64,000 nucleotides of DNA from an uncultured bacterium (GCA_948467735.1 CAOKFN010000002.1:62001-126000), one strand, 5' to 3'. Counted from the stretch's first letter, positions 16,634 to 25,536 are shown. A program made the numbers and translations. Notes: generated by a model not told the origin, from the sequence alone.

Positions 16634-16933
16634 ATGACAGTTAAGTTAATGAAGCAGGGAGACGGCGCGGTGTTATTTCTGGAAGGAAGAATCGATACGA
16701 TGACGGCGCCCGAAGCGCAGGAGGCGCTTCTGCCCATGGCGGATGAATTTGAGAATCTTACGCTGGATTTTGACAAAATTTCTTTTGTAAGCTCCGCAGG
16801 ACTGCGTGTGCTTTTGATGCTTCAGAAAAAATGCAACGCCATGAGCAGGGAGATGAGGCTTATCCATGTCAAGCCGGCCATTATGGAGGTATTCGATATG
16901 ACCGGCTTTTCCGGAATGCTTCATATTGAGTGA
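16634..16933 (+). CDS. STAS-domain anti-anti-sigma factor (SpoIIAA/RsbV-like)
   Basis: 99 residues, a single STAS domain of normal length. In partner switching the unphosphorylated protein binds the anti-sigma kinase and frees the sigma factor; the kinase inactivates it by Ser phosphorylation. The phospho-site region is FVSSAGLRVLL with Ser53/Ser54. I chose ATG 16634 because GGGAGG lies 7 bases upstream; ATG 16628 is too close, and the longer frame back to 16490 has no homology. The stop overlaps the GTG start of the next gene, so translation is probably coupled to the PP2C phosphatase. First gene of the 16.6-25.5 kb cluster. A TACAAT box at 16562-16567 may be its -10 but lacks a good -35. 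Confidence 0.85.
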   Translation: MTVKLMKQGDGAVLFLEGRIDTMTAPEAQEALLPMADEFENLTLDFDKISFVSSAGLRVLLMLQKKCNAMSREMRLIHVKPAIMEVFDMTGFSGMLHIE

Positions 16934-18366
16934 GAAATATGCAGGAGAATTTATTTTTAGATAATGAGGAACATGCCGACAGGTATGCGGCGTTCTGCCT
17001 GCGGTTTGCGGCGGCAATCTCGGTATTCATGTGGATTCTGAATCTTTTGGGCTTCTTTATTGTGGATAAAGTAATGATGAATATCGCCATGCCCGTGGGA
17101 ATCCTGTTTTTTCTATTTCCCACCTATCTGGTGTCGGTATGGAAGGGGAAAAAGGAGTATTTGAAGTATCTTATCATGGGATGCTTTCTCATGGGTATCG
17201 GCTGTATGGCATCGATTCTTACGCTGCAGCTGATTTTGGCGTGGGCCTGTCCCCTTTTGTTGTCCTGTCATTTCTACTCGCCTCGTTTTACGCGCTTTAC
17301 CCTTGGGGGTGTGCTTCTATGTATGCTTGTGTCTTTTTATGCGGGGCTGTTTTTCGGAGTCTGGGACGCCAATATGATGCGCAGCAGTCAGGTGCTTTAC
17401 GGCGCTGCCATGCGGGCGGAGTACATCCGGCAGCAGGCGGCGGCTGGGGATAATATCCTGATAAGGACGTTTCACTTTTACTATGTGCCCCGGGCGGTGA
17501 TACTTCTGGTAGTATATCTGATTGGGGTGACGCTTTCCAAACGCACTCACAGGCTTTTGGAAAAGCAGGAGGAAATCAGCAAAGAGCGGGAAAGCATCCG
17601 AATGGAATTGAATGCGGCCACCCTCATACAGACGTCCATGCTTCCGCGCATCTTTCCGGCTTTTCCGGAGAGGGAGGAATTTGAGATTTACGGCTTCATG
17701 CATCCTGCCAGAGAGGTAGGAGGAGATTTTTATGATTTCTTCTTAGTGGATGAGAATCATCTCGCTCTGGTAATTGCGGATGTGTCCGGCAAAGGGATTC
17801 CGGCGGCTTTGTTTATGGTGACGGCTAAGACTCTGATTAAAAATCAGGCCCAGACAGGGGATTCTCCCGGAAATGTGATGGAGACGGTAAACAATCTGCT
17901 CTGCGAAAATAATGAGGCTCAGATGTTTGTAACGGTGTGGCTGGGAATTCTTGAGATTTCCACAGGCAGACTGACTGCGGTGAACGCGGGGCATGAGTAT
18001 CCGGTTCTCAAGAAAAAAGGGGAAGCCTTTGAGCTGTTGAAGGATGTGCATGGATTTGTGGCGGCGGGAATGGAAAACGTGAGATATCGGGAATATGAAT
18101 TGCAGCTGAAGGAAGGGGATGTTCTGCTGGTTTATACGGACGGCGCTGCGGAGGCTGCGGATAAGCAGCAGGCGCTTTACGGGACGGAGCGTATGCTGGC
18201 GGCGCTGAATGAACCGGGCGCCGGCGACGGGCCCAAGGAGTGCTGTGACAGACTGAAAAGGGATATTGACAAGTTTGTGGGGGAGGCTCCGCAGTTTGAC
18301 GATATCACAATGCTTGCACTTAGAATGGGACGGCAGGACGTTTCACAAAAGCTAAAAAATCCATAA
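16930..18366 (+). CDS. Membrane PP2C (SpoIIE/RsbU-type) serine phosphatase
   Basis: 478 residues. The N-terminal ~210 residues contain about six membrane segments. A short coiled coil (EEISKERESIRMEL) leads into a SpoIIE-type PP2C domain from about residue 230. Metal-binding motifs are present: GGDFYDFF at ~264-271, ADVSGKG shortly after, and QFDDITM near the C-terminus. Such phosphatases dephosphorylate STAS antagonists and so switch on a sigma factor in response to a membrane signal. GTG 16930 overlaps the stop of the STAS gene; ATG 16939 is an alternative. It is closely related to the second phosphatase at 23111 (both have FPAFPEREEF and VGGDFYDFF). The ligand sensed by the membrane domain is unknown. 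Confidence 0.88.
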   Translation: MRNMQENLFLDNEEHADRYAAFCLRFAAAISVFMWILNLLGFFIVDKVMMNIAMPVGILFFLFPTYLVSVWKGKKEYLKYLIMGCFLMGIGCMASILTLQLILAWACPLLLSCHFYSPRFTRFTLGGVLLCMLVSFYAGLFFGVWDANMMRSSQVLYGAAMRAEYIRQQAAAGDNILIRTFHFYYVPRAVILLVVYLIGVTLSKRTHRLLEKQEEISKERESIRMELNAATLIQTSMLPRIFPAFPEREEFEIYGFMHPAREVGGDFYDFFLVDENHLALVIADVSGKGIPAALFMVTAKTLIKNQAQTGDSPGNVMETVNNLLCENNEAQMFVTVWLGILEISTGRLTAVNAGHEYPVLKKKGEAFELLKDVHGFVAAGMENVRYREYELQLKEGDVLLVYTDGAAEAADKQQALYGTERMLAALNEPGAGDGPKECCDRLKRDIDKFVGEAPQFDDITMLALRMGRQDVSQKLKNP

Positions 18367-18447
18367 AAAAGCGGCAGAAAATGAGGAGCGGAAGCATTAA
18401 GGATATAAAATTATAAGCCATCAGGGAAATAAATCAGGGAGATAAGA

Positions 18448-20997
18448 ATGAGAGTGAAGCTAAATCAGGCGCAGAAGGAAATGTTTAACAGCGAGCGCGT
18501 TTATGGGAAATATGCGCTTCCTGTAATATCCGTGAAGCTGGGGCTTGCGGATTTTTCGGCGGAACAGGTAATGGAAGCGGCCGGGCAGGTATTGGAAAGC
18601 GCGGACATTTTTAGGGCGGCTCTGTATGTGGAAGGGGACAAAGCGTATTTAGTGCCCGATGAAAGGGAAATCAGGCCCTGCGTGCTCGGGGAAGAGATGA
18701 CAAAGGAAGAGGCGGCGGCCTATATGGAACGCAGGGACCGTATGCCCTTGGCCTTCCCGGAGGAGCTGTACGGGGCGGAGGTTCTGCCCTTGCGGGAAGG
18801 GGGCGCGATTCTTTACGTGCGTTTTCATCACGTCATCATGGACGGATACGGCATGAGTCTTTTTGCCCAGAGAGCCTTGGATGCGCTTATGGGCAGAAAA
18901 CTGCAAAAGTCCGTTTTCTTTTCCCACATGGAGGAAGAGGCCATGGAGGAAAGGGAAGATTGTCAGCCGCAGGAGAATAGCCGGGATGCGGGGCCGCGGG
19001 GAAAAGAGGGCTGCGGGAGAAAAGCCGCTGAAGTAAATGTGGAAGAAGATTCGGGACAAAGCGCGGAAGAAGATGCAGAGCAGGATGCGGAAATAAATGA
19101 GAAATCAGATGTGGAAGAAAACGACCGCTTCTGGCGGGAATACTTTAAAGGTGCGGATTTTGAACCTTCCCTATTTTTCGGCACGGGACAGGACGCAGAA
19201 AAGATAAGCGTCGATTATTCCACGGAGGAGGCGCTGAACGGAAAGCTTCAGCGGTTTGGGGAGGAAAATCACGTTACCGTGCCCTATGTGCTGGCGGCGG
19301 CTTACGGAATCTATCTCGCGCAGGCTTCCGGGAAAAAAGACGGGGTATTTTTCATGGCCCGGTTAAACCGCAGGCAGGAGGAGCTGCAGACCTTGGGCTG
19401 TTATACTCTGCCCGTTCCGGTGCGCGTGCATGTGGAGCAGACGGACAGCTTCGGGGACGTCTGCCGCAGGGTACAGGAAAACGCCCGGCTTGCCTCCGCG
19501 CATAAAAGCGGCGGCTTTGAAAGTATGATGAAGGTGCTGAAGGAGGAGGGATTCACCGCCGGGAGCCTTTCGGAATATGCCTTTAATTTCTATTCCTATG
19601 AAGTAAAGGGGGCCGACGGACAGGAAATTCCCGGAGAAGGGAAAGCTTCCTGCGATACAAAGGCGTCGAAATCCTCACCTGAATACACCTTGGATTACAG
19701 TGTGTCGGGAGGAATCAACAATCATTTCCGATGGAATATTTTCAAAAAGGACGGAAGGCTTACCTATGTGTTTGACCTGCGAAAAGGGGTGTATGACAAG
19801 GAAAAGGCGGAGTATTTCGCGGAGGCCATAGGAAATATTCTGGAGTATGGTTTATCCGACGCCAGAGTATGCGATATTCCGAGCGTCGGACGGCGGGAAA
19901 AAGAGCATCTGCTGGAAATCCGGGGAAAGGAGATAGAAATTGACGGGAATGCGACGATTCCCTCTCTGTTCCGGAAGGCTGTGGAAAAGTACGGCCGTCG
20001 CCCGGCGCTGTATGCCGGGGAATATAGCTGCAGCTTTGAGCAGCTGGATATGTTATCCGATGCGGCTGCTGCAAGGCTCTTGGACAGAGGTGTCGGGAGC
20101 GGCGATATTGTGGCTTTTCTGCTGAAGAGGGATATCCGTCTGATTCCCGTGCTTCTTGGAATTTCCAAGACGGGGGCGGCGTTTGTGCCCATAGACCCGA
20201 AATATCCTCGGGACAGGATACAATATATTTTAAACGACAGCGGGGCGAAATATTTGATTTCCTCAAAGGAGGCGGGGGAAGCTGCCGGACGGGAGTATCT
20301 GGATGTGGATGAGCTGTTCAAAGGAGCGGAGTGCTGGAAGCAGATCCTTGCCGCCGGGCGGCAGGGGCAGGACGTTATCGGAAGCGGGCGGGCGCAGGAC
20401 AGTCAGGCAGATACCGGTCAGGCGCAGGGCAGTCAGGAAGATACCCCAAAGGCGCAGGACAGTCAGGCAGACAGCCGTCGGCCAAAGCTGCCCCCGGTCA
20501 GTCAGGAGCAGACGGCCTATCTTATCTACACCTCCGGCACCACCGGCAGGCCCAAAGGGGTCATGCTTTCCCATAAAGGAATCGCTAATATCGTACATCC
20601 GGATAACAATCCTTTTAATCGGGATGTGACGCGCAGCGGCAGAGGAATTACCGCAATCGGCTCCATATGCTTTGATATTTCTCTCTTTGAGATATTTGTG
20701 CCCCTGTTTAACGGATTGTTTGTGGAGCTTGGAAACGAAAAAGCCATGCTGGACGCGGGGGAGCTGGCGGAGCATATCCTGCGTCACGGCGCGGATATTC
20801 TGCACTGCACTCCTTCCAGAGTGGTTTCCTATCTGGAAAATCCCCGCTTTGCGGAGGCGTTGTCATGCCATGTGAAGTCCATGCTCCTAGCGGGGGAACA
20901 GCTGCCGGAAAGTCTTGTAAAAGAATTGACAAATCATTATCAAATTCGTGTATACAATGGCTACGGTCCCACCGAAACCACCATTGGGCAGCGATAA
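18448..20997 (+). CDS. NRPS, part 1: condensation and N-terminal adenylation domain (frameshifted)
   Basis: 849 residues up to a premature stop. Residues ~1-470 are a condensation domain with the active-site motif HHVIMDG at 127-133. From about 485 comes an adenylation domain with A3 motif YTSGTTGRPKG (~693-703) and A5 motif NGYGPTETTIG just before the break. At 20986-20988 the frame reads GGG and soon hits TAA. Restoring one G (GGGG) reads through in the frame of the next ORF as TTIGAAITEAGDSRSIG, an intact A domain. So a one-base loss in a G-run, or a sequencing error, splits one C-A-T-R gene. Two inserts are unusual: an acidic linker at residues ~170-228 and a repeat-encoded linker before A3. 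ATG 18448 follows GGGAGATAAG. Confidence 0.85.
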   Translation: MRVKLNQAQKEMFNSERVYGKYALPVISVKLGLADFSAEQVMEAAGQVLESADIFRAALYVEGDKAYLVPDEREIRPCVLGEEMTKEEAAAYMERRDRMPLAFPEELYGAEVLPLREGGAILYVRFHHVIMDGYGMSLFAQRALDALMGRKLQKSVFFSHMEEEAMEEREDCQPQENSRDAGPRGKEGCGRKAAEVNVEEDSGQSAEEDAEQDAEINEKSDVEENDRFWREYFKGADFEPSLFFGTGQDAEKISVDYSTEEALNGKLQRFGEENHVTVPYVLAAAYGIYLAQASGKKDGVFFMARLNRRQEELQTLGCYTLPVPVRVHVEQTDSFGDVCRRVQENARLASAHKSGGFESMMKVLKEEGFTAGSLSEYAFNFYSYEVKGADGQEIPGEGKASCDTKASKSSPEYTLDYSVSGGINNHFRWNIFKKDGRLTYVFDLRKGVYDKEKAEYFAEAIGNILEYGLSDARVCDIPSVGRREKEHLLEIRGKEIEIDGNATIPSLFRKAVEKYGRRPALYAGEYSCSFEQLDMLSDAAAARLLDRGVGSGDIVAFLLKRDIRLIPVLLGISKTGAAFVPIDPKYPRDRIQYILNDSGAKYLISSKEAGEAAGREYLDVDELFKGAECWKQILAAGRQGQDVIGSGRAQDSQADTGQAQGSQEDTPKAQDSQADSRRPKLPPVSQEQTAYLIYTSGTTGRPKGVMLSHKGIANIVHPDNNPFNRDVTRSGRGITAIGSICFDISLFEIFVPLFNGLFVELGNEKAMLDAGELAEHILRHGADILHCTPSRVVSYLENPRFAEALSCHVKSMLLAGEQLPESLVKELTNHYQIRVYNGYGPTETTIGQR
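20388..20480 (+). repeat. In-frame tandem repeat inside the adenylation domain
   Basis: Three imperfect copies of a roughly 36-bp unit beginning GCGCAGGACAGTCAGGCAGA encode repeated AQDSQAD/AQGSQED residues. They form a Gln/Asp/Ser-rich linker between the A2 region and the A3 nucleotide-binding loop. Repeats at this place are not part of the normal adenylation fold. Confidence 0.7.
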
Positions 20998-23015
20998 CGG
21001 AGGCGGGGGACAGCAGGTCCATCGGCAGGCCCATTGGGAACACGGGAATCGTGCTCTTAAATGGGGACAGAAAGCCGGTGCCTTATGGAGCCGCAGGTGA
21101 AATCTGCGTTTATGGGCACGGGGTTGGCATCGGATATAAGAACAGAGCCGAGGAAACAGAGGATAAATTTATTCTATGGGAAGGGAAGCGGCTGTACAGA
21201 ACCGGTGATTTGGGACATTTTGACTCGGAGGGCAGACTGATTTACCAAGGGAGAAACGACCGCCAGATTAAGCTGCGGGGATTGAGAATCGAGCTGTCCG
21301 AGATAGAGAAGGTCATGGGCGCTTGTCCGGGCGTGCTGCAGGCGGCCTGTATCGTGCGGAAAACAGAGAGGGGGGAGCATCTGGCGGGATTTTATACCGC
21401 GGCCAAGGAGGGCAGGGTGGAAAAGGAAGAGCTTCGGGCATTTATGAAGAAACGCCTGACCTCCTACATGGTGCCGGAGGTGCTGGCGCAGCTGCAGGAA
21501 ATGCCCCAGACGCCGGGCGGGAAGACGGATCTAAAGGCGCTGAAGGAAATAGAAGTGGAGTATGCCCGCAGTTATACGGCGCCTGCCTCCAAGACGGAAA
21601 AAGTGATTTGCAATGCTTTTTCCGATGTGCTGGGCGTGGAACGGATAGGAACGCAGGACAATTTCTTTGAGCTTGGAGGCGATTCCCTCAGTGCGGTTGA
21701 GTTGATTGCGGCACTTGAAAAAGAGCTGGAATGGGAGACCGGACAGCTGGATTATGAAAGTCTGTTCCGTTATCCCACCCCTGCGCTTCTGGCGGAAAAA
21801 ATCGGCGGAAATGTGGAGGAACAGAATCCTTATTCCATTGCTCACATGGATTACAGCGGGATCGACGATTATCTGAGAGGAAATATTCCGCAGGCATTCG
21901 ACGGAAAAATTGGCAGAAGGGAGCATTTGGGGAACGTACTTCTCACGGGGGCAACAGGGTATCTGGGAATACATATTTTAATAGAATTGCTGCGGGATCC
22001 CAATATTTGCCGGAAGGTATACTGCCTTGTAAGGCCGAAGGGACGGCTCACCGCCCAAAAGCGGATGCAGAACTCACTGTTTTACTACGCGGAGACGGAT
22101 TTCTCAGACGTCTATGGGGAAAAGTGGGAAGTGGTGGAAGGGGATATTACGGATTCCCATGTTTTCGCGCAGGCCTTTATGGGACAAATTGATACCATCA
22201 TTAATTCCGCGGCAAATGTGGCCCATTACGCTTACGGAGACGCCTTGGAGAATGTAAACAGAAACGGCGTAAAGAACCTGATTGACTATGCGGCGGCGCA
22301 GAAGGCGCTGTTCTGCCAGATTTCCACCATCAGCGTGGGCGGAATGGACGACGCCGGGGGAGAGGAAAAAGAATTTTCCGAGAGAAATTTTTACATTGGG
22401 CAGAAATTTTACAATCAGTATATTTATTCCAAATATATGGCTGAATATGAACTGCTTCGGGCGGCGGTTGATAGAGGGATTGGTGTTAAAATCATGCGTG
22501 TGGGAAATCTTCAAGGCCGCAGCAGGGACGGAGAGTTCCAGATGAATTTGAAGTCCAACGGATTTACCCGTAAATTGTTCTCCTATATTAAAATGGGGGC
22601 CGTGCCCGACTCGGTATATCATGCCAGCGTTAATTTTTCTCCCGTGGATGAAACGGCGCATATGATACTCACCCTTGCCAAGACGGACGCCCGCTTTCCG
22701 GTGTTTCATGTGTACCCTCCGGAGGAAGCGCCGTTTGAAAGCTTGTTCCGCATTCTTGAAAAGAAGGGGTACAAAATTGATGTGGTGAGCGAAGAGGAGT
22801 TCGGAAAACGTTTTCAGGAAATGAAGCGGACAAAGGAAGGGCGCGCTCTGGTGGAGGGACTGCTCACGGAAAATCCCGAAGGAACCTGTCAGGAAATTCC
22901 CGTGGTGCAGAAGGTGACGGAAGACCTGCTTGACTTGGCCGGGGAAGCATGGCGGCCGTTGACGGAAGAGTATCTGGAAAAATATCTGTCGGCGCTGGAA
23001 GGAATGAATATGTGA
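20865..23015 (+). CDS. NRPS, part 2: C-terminal adenylation, carrier and thioester reductase domains
   Basis: The open frame begins at 20865, but homologous sequence starts only near 20988, in phase with the restored upstream frame; codons before that are an out-of-frame reading of part 1. It contains the rest of the adenylation domain (RPIGNT, LYRTGDLG), a carrier protein with the phosphopantetheine Ser in FFELGGDSL (Ser at base 21684), and a terminal reductase with TGATGYLG at base 21945 and a Tyr-x3-Lys pair in YIYSKYMAEY. The reductase releases the bound product with NAD(P)H as an aldehyde or alcohol. Domain order C-A-T-R means a single-module enzyme making an N-acylated amino aldehyde or alcohol. 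No phosphopantetheinyl transferase is present in the window. Confidence 0.85.
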   Translation: MPCEVHAPSGGTAAGKSCKRIDKSLSNSCIQWLRSHRNHHWAAITEAGDSRSIGRPIGNTGIVLLNGDRKPVPYGAAGEICVYGHGVGIGYKNRAEETEDKFILWEGKRLYRTGDLGHFDSEGRLIYQGRNDRQIKLRGLRIELSEIEKVMGACPGVLQAACIVRKTERGEHLAGFYTAAKEGRVEKEELRAFMKKRLTSYMVPEVLAQLQEMPQTPGGKTDLKALKEIEVEYARSYTAPASKTEKVICNAFSDVLGVERIGTQDNFFELGGDSLSAVELIAALEKELEWETGQLDYESLFRYPTPALLAEKIGGNVEEQNPYSIAHMDYSGIDDYLRGNIPQAFDGKIGRREHLGNVLLTGATGYLGIHILIELLRDPNICRKVYCLVRPKGRLTAQKRMQNSLFYYAETDFSDVYGEKWEVVEGDITDSHVFAQAFMGQIDTIINSAANVAHYAYGDALENVNRNGVKNLIDYAAAQKALFCQISTISVGGMDDAGGEEKEFSERNFYIGQKFYNQYIYSKYMAEYELLRAAVDRGIGVKIMRVGNLQGRSRDGEFQMNLKSNGFTRKLFSYIKMGAVPDSVYHASVNFSPVDETAHMILTLAKTDARFPVFHVYPPEEAPFESLFRILEKKGYKIDVVSEEEFGKRFQEMKRTKEGRALVEGLLTENPEGTCQEIPVVQKVTEDLLDLAGEAWRPLTEEYLEKYLSALEGMNM

Positions 23016-23110
23016 GAGCATGGAATATAACCGAGGGCAGGCTGAGCGAATAGACGGGTAAAGCAGGCCGTCATGGTTGATATTATCAAAGGGAAAGGGG
23101 TGGTAAGAAA

Positions 23111-24598
23111 ATGATTACGACTGCCTTATGGAGTTTTGCGGTTTTTCTGGCGTCGGCATTTGCGGCGGTGCTGGCCGGGATTACGCTGGTGCCAAAGTAT
23201 CGGGGAACGATAAGAGCGGCGGTCTGGAGCGCCGCGGCGGCTGCGGCGTATGGCGTCGCGTTTCTCAGCTATTGGATGAACCTGTATAATGATACGGTGG
23301 GAATTCTGGGGCTTTCCGCAATGGTATGCATTGTGAGCCAGTTTCTATATAAGGGCACTTGGTCCGAAAAGCTGGCGGCGGCTTTGATGGGCTGTCTGAT
23401 TGGAAACGTGTCCACCTTTATGCTGTGCGGGACCACGGATTCCCTGCTTGCGCCGAAATTGGGGCTGATTCGGGAAAGCCCCTATGAGACGCCCAATATT
23501 TTGTTCTTTATTGCCCTAAAGCTTGTGGTATATGTGGTGATTGTCATAGTATACGCTCGTTTCCTAAAAAAGTATGTTCACACCACCATTGAGTCCGTGG
23601 AAGGGAATATGATTCTGTTCATTCCGGCGCTTGGGGTGTCGGTGGTGGGATTTTATGTGATTAACCTTTTTACCAACAGCAACGGCATCACGCCGGCGCA
23701 CGGCTGGTTCTTTCCGTTGTATCTGACAATCTGCGTCATTTTCATGGTGGAGTTCTGGATGATATTTTATTCGATCAATCAGAGTGCGGCCGCCATGAAA
23801 AACGCGGCGGAGCTGAATGTGGCCACGAATATCCAGCAGTCCATGCTGCCCTGTATCTTTCCTGCGTTTCCGGAGCGGGAAGAATTTGATATTTTTGCGG
23901 ATATGAATCCGGCGAAGGAAGTGGGAGGGGATTTTTACGACTTTTTTATGGTGGATGAGAGCCATCTGGCCATGGTCATTGCGGACGTATCCGGCAAGGG
24001 CGTTCCGGCGGCGCTGTTTATGGTTATCGGCAAGACTTTGATCAAGGACCATACCCAGCCCGGACAGGATCTGGGGCAGGTGTTCTCACAGGTGAACAAT
24101 CTGCTCTGTGAGGCCAACAGCGAGGGCATGTTTATTACCGCTTTTGAGGGGGTTCTGGATTTGGAGACGGGAGAAGTGAAGTTTGTCAATGCCGGACATG
24201 AGCTCCCCTTTATCTGTAGAAAAGGAGGGGTATTTGAAAGCCATAGGCTTGCGCCGGGATTTGTGCTTGCGGGCATGGAAGATATGCGTTATCGCGCAGG
24301 GAGCTTTCTTCTGGAGCCGGGCGACAAACTGTTCCAGTACACGGACGGCGTCACGGAGGCCGTCAATAGCAAAAATGAGCTGTACGGCATGGATAGACTG
24401 GAAAAGATTTTAGGGGAATGCAGCGGGAAGTCCCCGGGAGAGATTCTGCCCACGGTAAAGCAGGATATTGACAAGTTTGTGGGAAACGCGCCTCAGTTTG
24501 ACGATATCACCATGATCTGCATGGAATACAGAGGGAAAAACAGCGCGCCGCCGGAAGCGGGAGGTTCCGCCGCGGCGGAGCGGGCGGAAAAAGGATGA
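23111..24598 (+). CDS. Membrane PP2C (SpoIIE/RsbU-type) serine phosphatase, second copy
   Basis: 495 residues: N-terminal ~225 residues with about seven hydrophobic segments, then a SpoIIE-type PP2C domain with GGDFYDFF at 272-279, ADVSGKG, and QFDDITM near the end. It is paralogous to the 16930 phosphatase in the catalytic half but has a different membrane half, so it likely senses another signal and acts on the same STAS pool. ATG 23111 is preceded by a G-rich region (GGGAAAGGGG) about 12 bases away. The last ~18 codons are Gly/Ala/Glu-rich, and their DNA is duplicated downstream (24567 and 24619, about 53-bp period), so the C-terminus may have been altered by that duplication. Confidence 0.87.
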   Translation: MITTALWSFAVFLASAFAAVLAGITLVPKYRGTIRAAVWSAAAAAAYGVAFLSYWMNLYNDTVGILGLSAMVCIVSQFLYKGTWSEKLAAALMGCLIGNVSTFMLCGTTDSLLAPKLGLIRESPYETPNILFFIALKLVVYVVIVIVYARFLKKYVHTTIESVEGNMILFIPALGVSVVGFYVINLFTNSNGITPAHGWFFPLYLTICVIFMVEFWMIFYSINQSAAAMKNAAELNVATNIQQSMLPCIFPAFPEREEFDIFADMNPAKEVGGDFYDFFMVDESHLAMVIADVSGKGVPAALFMVIGKTLIKDHTQPGQDLGQVFSQVNNLLCEANSEGMFITAFEGVLDLETGEVKFVNAGHELPFICRKGGVFESHRLAPGFVLAGMEDMRYRAGSFLLEPGDKLFQYTDGVTEAVNSKNELYGMDRLEKILGECSGKSPGEILPTVKQDIDKFVGNAPQFDDITMICMEYRGKNSAPPEAGGSAAAERAEKG

Positions 24599-24728
24599 GC
24601 GGGAATCGGGGCATGAGATTCGCCGCGGCGGGTCGGGCAGAAAAAGGACGAGCGGAACCCGGCGCGAAAGGTTCGACGAGGCGGAGGAGGAAACAGGCCG
24701 CCGTCCGGAATGGAGGGGAGGTATCGAT

Positions 24729-25136
24729 ATGAAAGAATTGACGGTGAATGCGGTAATCGAAAATATTCAGACGGTTACGGAATTTGTGGATGAACAGCTG
24801 GCGGCCTTGGATTGCCCTATGAAGGCTCAAATGCAGATAGATATTGCCATTGACGAGCTTTTTGGCAATATTGCCCATTATGCGTATCATCCCGAGATTG
24901 GTGCGGCGACGGTGCGGGTTGAGGTGACGGAGGAGCCTTTGGCGGTGCTCATCACCTTTATTGACAATGGCGCCCCCTATGATCCCTTGGCCAATAGGGA
25001 TCCGGACGTCTCGCTGTCCGCTGATGAGCGTCAGATTGGCGGATTGGGGATTTATATGGTAAAAAAGAGCATGGATGAGATTACTTATGAGTATCGGAAG
25101 GGGCAGAATATTCTTAAAATCAAGAAGCATATCTGA
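24729..25136 (+). CDS. RsbW/SpoIIAB-like anti-sigma factor serine kinase
   Basis: 135 residues, one GHKL (HATPase_c_2) domain. Bergerat-fold motifs are present: N-box IDELFGNIAHYAY (~41-53), G1 IDNGAPYDP, and G2 GGLGIYMVK. These kinases bind and hold a sigma factor, and phosphorylate STAS antagonists to keep it sequestered. Together with STAS proteins at 16634 and 25226 and phosphatases at 16930 and 23111 it completes a partner-switching module. No sigma factor gene lies in the cluster, so the partner is encoded elsewhere or the kinase controls a non-sigma target. GGAGGTATCGAT precedes ATG 24729. Confidence 0.88.
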   Translation: MKELTVNAVIENIQTVTEFVDEQLAALDCPMKAQMQIDIAIDELFGNIAHYAYHPEIGAATVRVEVTEEPLAVLITFIDNGAPYDPLANRDPDVSLSADERQIGGLGIYMVKKSMDEITYEYRKGQNILKIKKHI

Positions 25137-25225
25137 TAGAACGGTTTAGTTCCTGCGGGCAATGAGCCAAGCGCGGAGCTTAAAGCCAGCCTTGGAAGAG
25201 GCGGCAGGAAAGACAGGAGGAAAAT

Positions 25226-25522
25226 ATGAAAATTAACAAAACGTTAAACGGAAAAAAATTAAATGTGGCGCTGGAGGGAAGAATGGATACCAGCACTGCG
25301 CCGGAGCTGGAGGCCGTACTGAAGAATCATTTGGACGACATAGAAGAGCTGACTATCGATATGGCGGAATTAGAGTATCTGTCGTCGGCGGGGCTGAGGG
25401 TTCTTCTGGGCGCTCAGAAAACCATGAACAGGCAGGGGCGCATGACGGTGGCAAATGTGAACGATACCATTATGGAGATTTTTGAGGTGACGGGATTTTC
25501 GGAGATTTTGACGATTGTATGA
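25226..25522 (+). CDS. STAS-domain anti-anti-sigma factor (SpoIIAA/RsbV-like), second copy
   Basis: 98 residues, single STAS domain, paralog of the 16634 protein with the same YLSSAGLRVLL phospho-site region (Ser53/Ser54) and a C-terminal IMEIFEVTGFSEIL. AGGAGG precedes ATG 25226. Two antagonists in one cluster may integrate two inputs, or each may pair with one of the two phosphatases. It is the last gene of the unit; a 12-bp hairpin follows at 25537-25569. The gap upstream of it (25151-25181) holds a motif also found at 41389-41420. Confidence 0.87.
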   Translation: MKINKTLNGKKLNVALEGRMDTSTAPELEAVLKNHLDDIEELTIDMAELEYLSSAGLRVLLGAQKTMNRQGRMTVANVNDTIMEIFEVTGFSEILTIV

Positions 25523-25536
25523 GTTTTTCAAGGCAG

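Noticed and set aside
19760..20321. Two overlapping minus-strand frames inside the NRPS gene
   Set aside because: They are antisense to conserved condensation and adenylation domains and lack start signals.
20980..21000. Programmed ribosomal frameshift joining the NRPS halves
   Set aside because: No slippery heptamer or downstream structure is evident, and NRPS genes are not known to use one; a one-base deletion explains it more simply.
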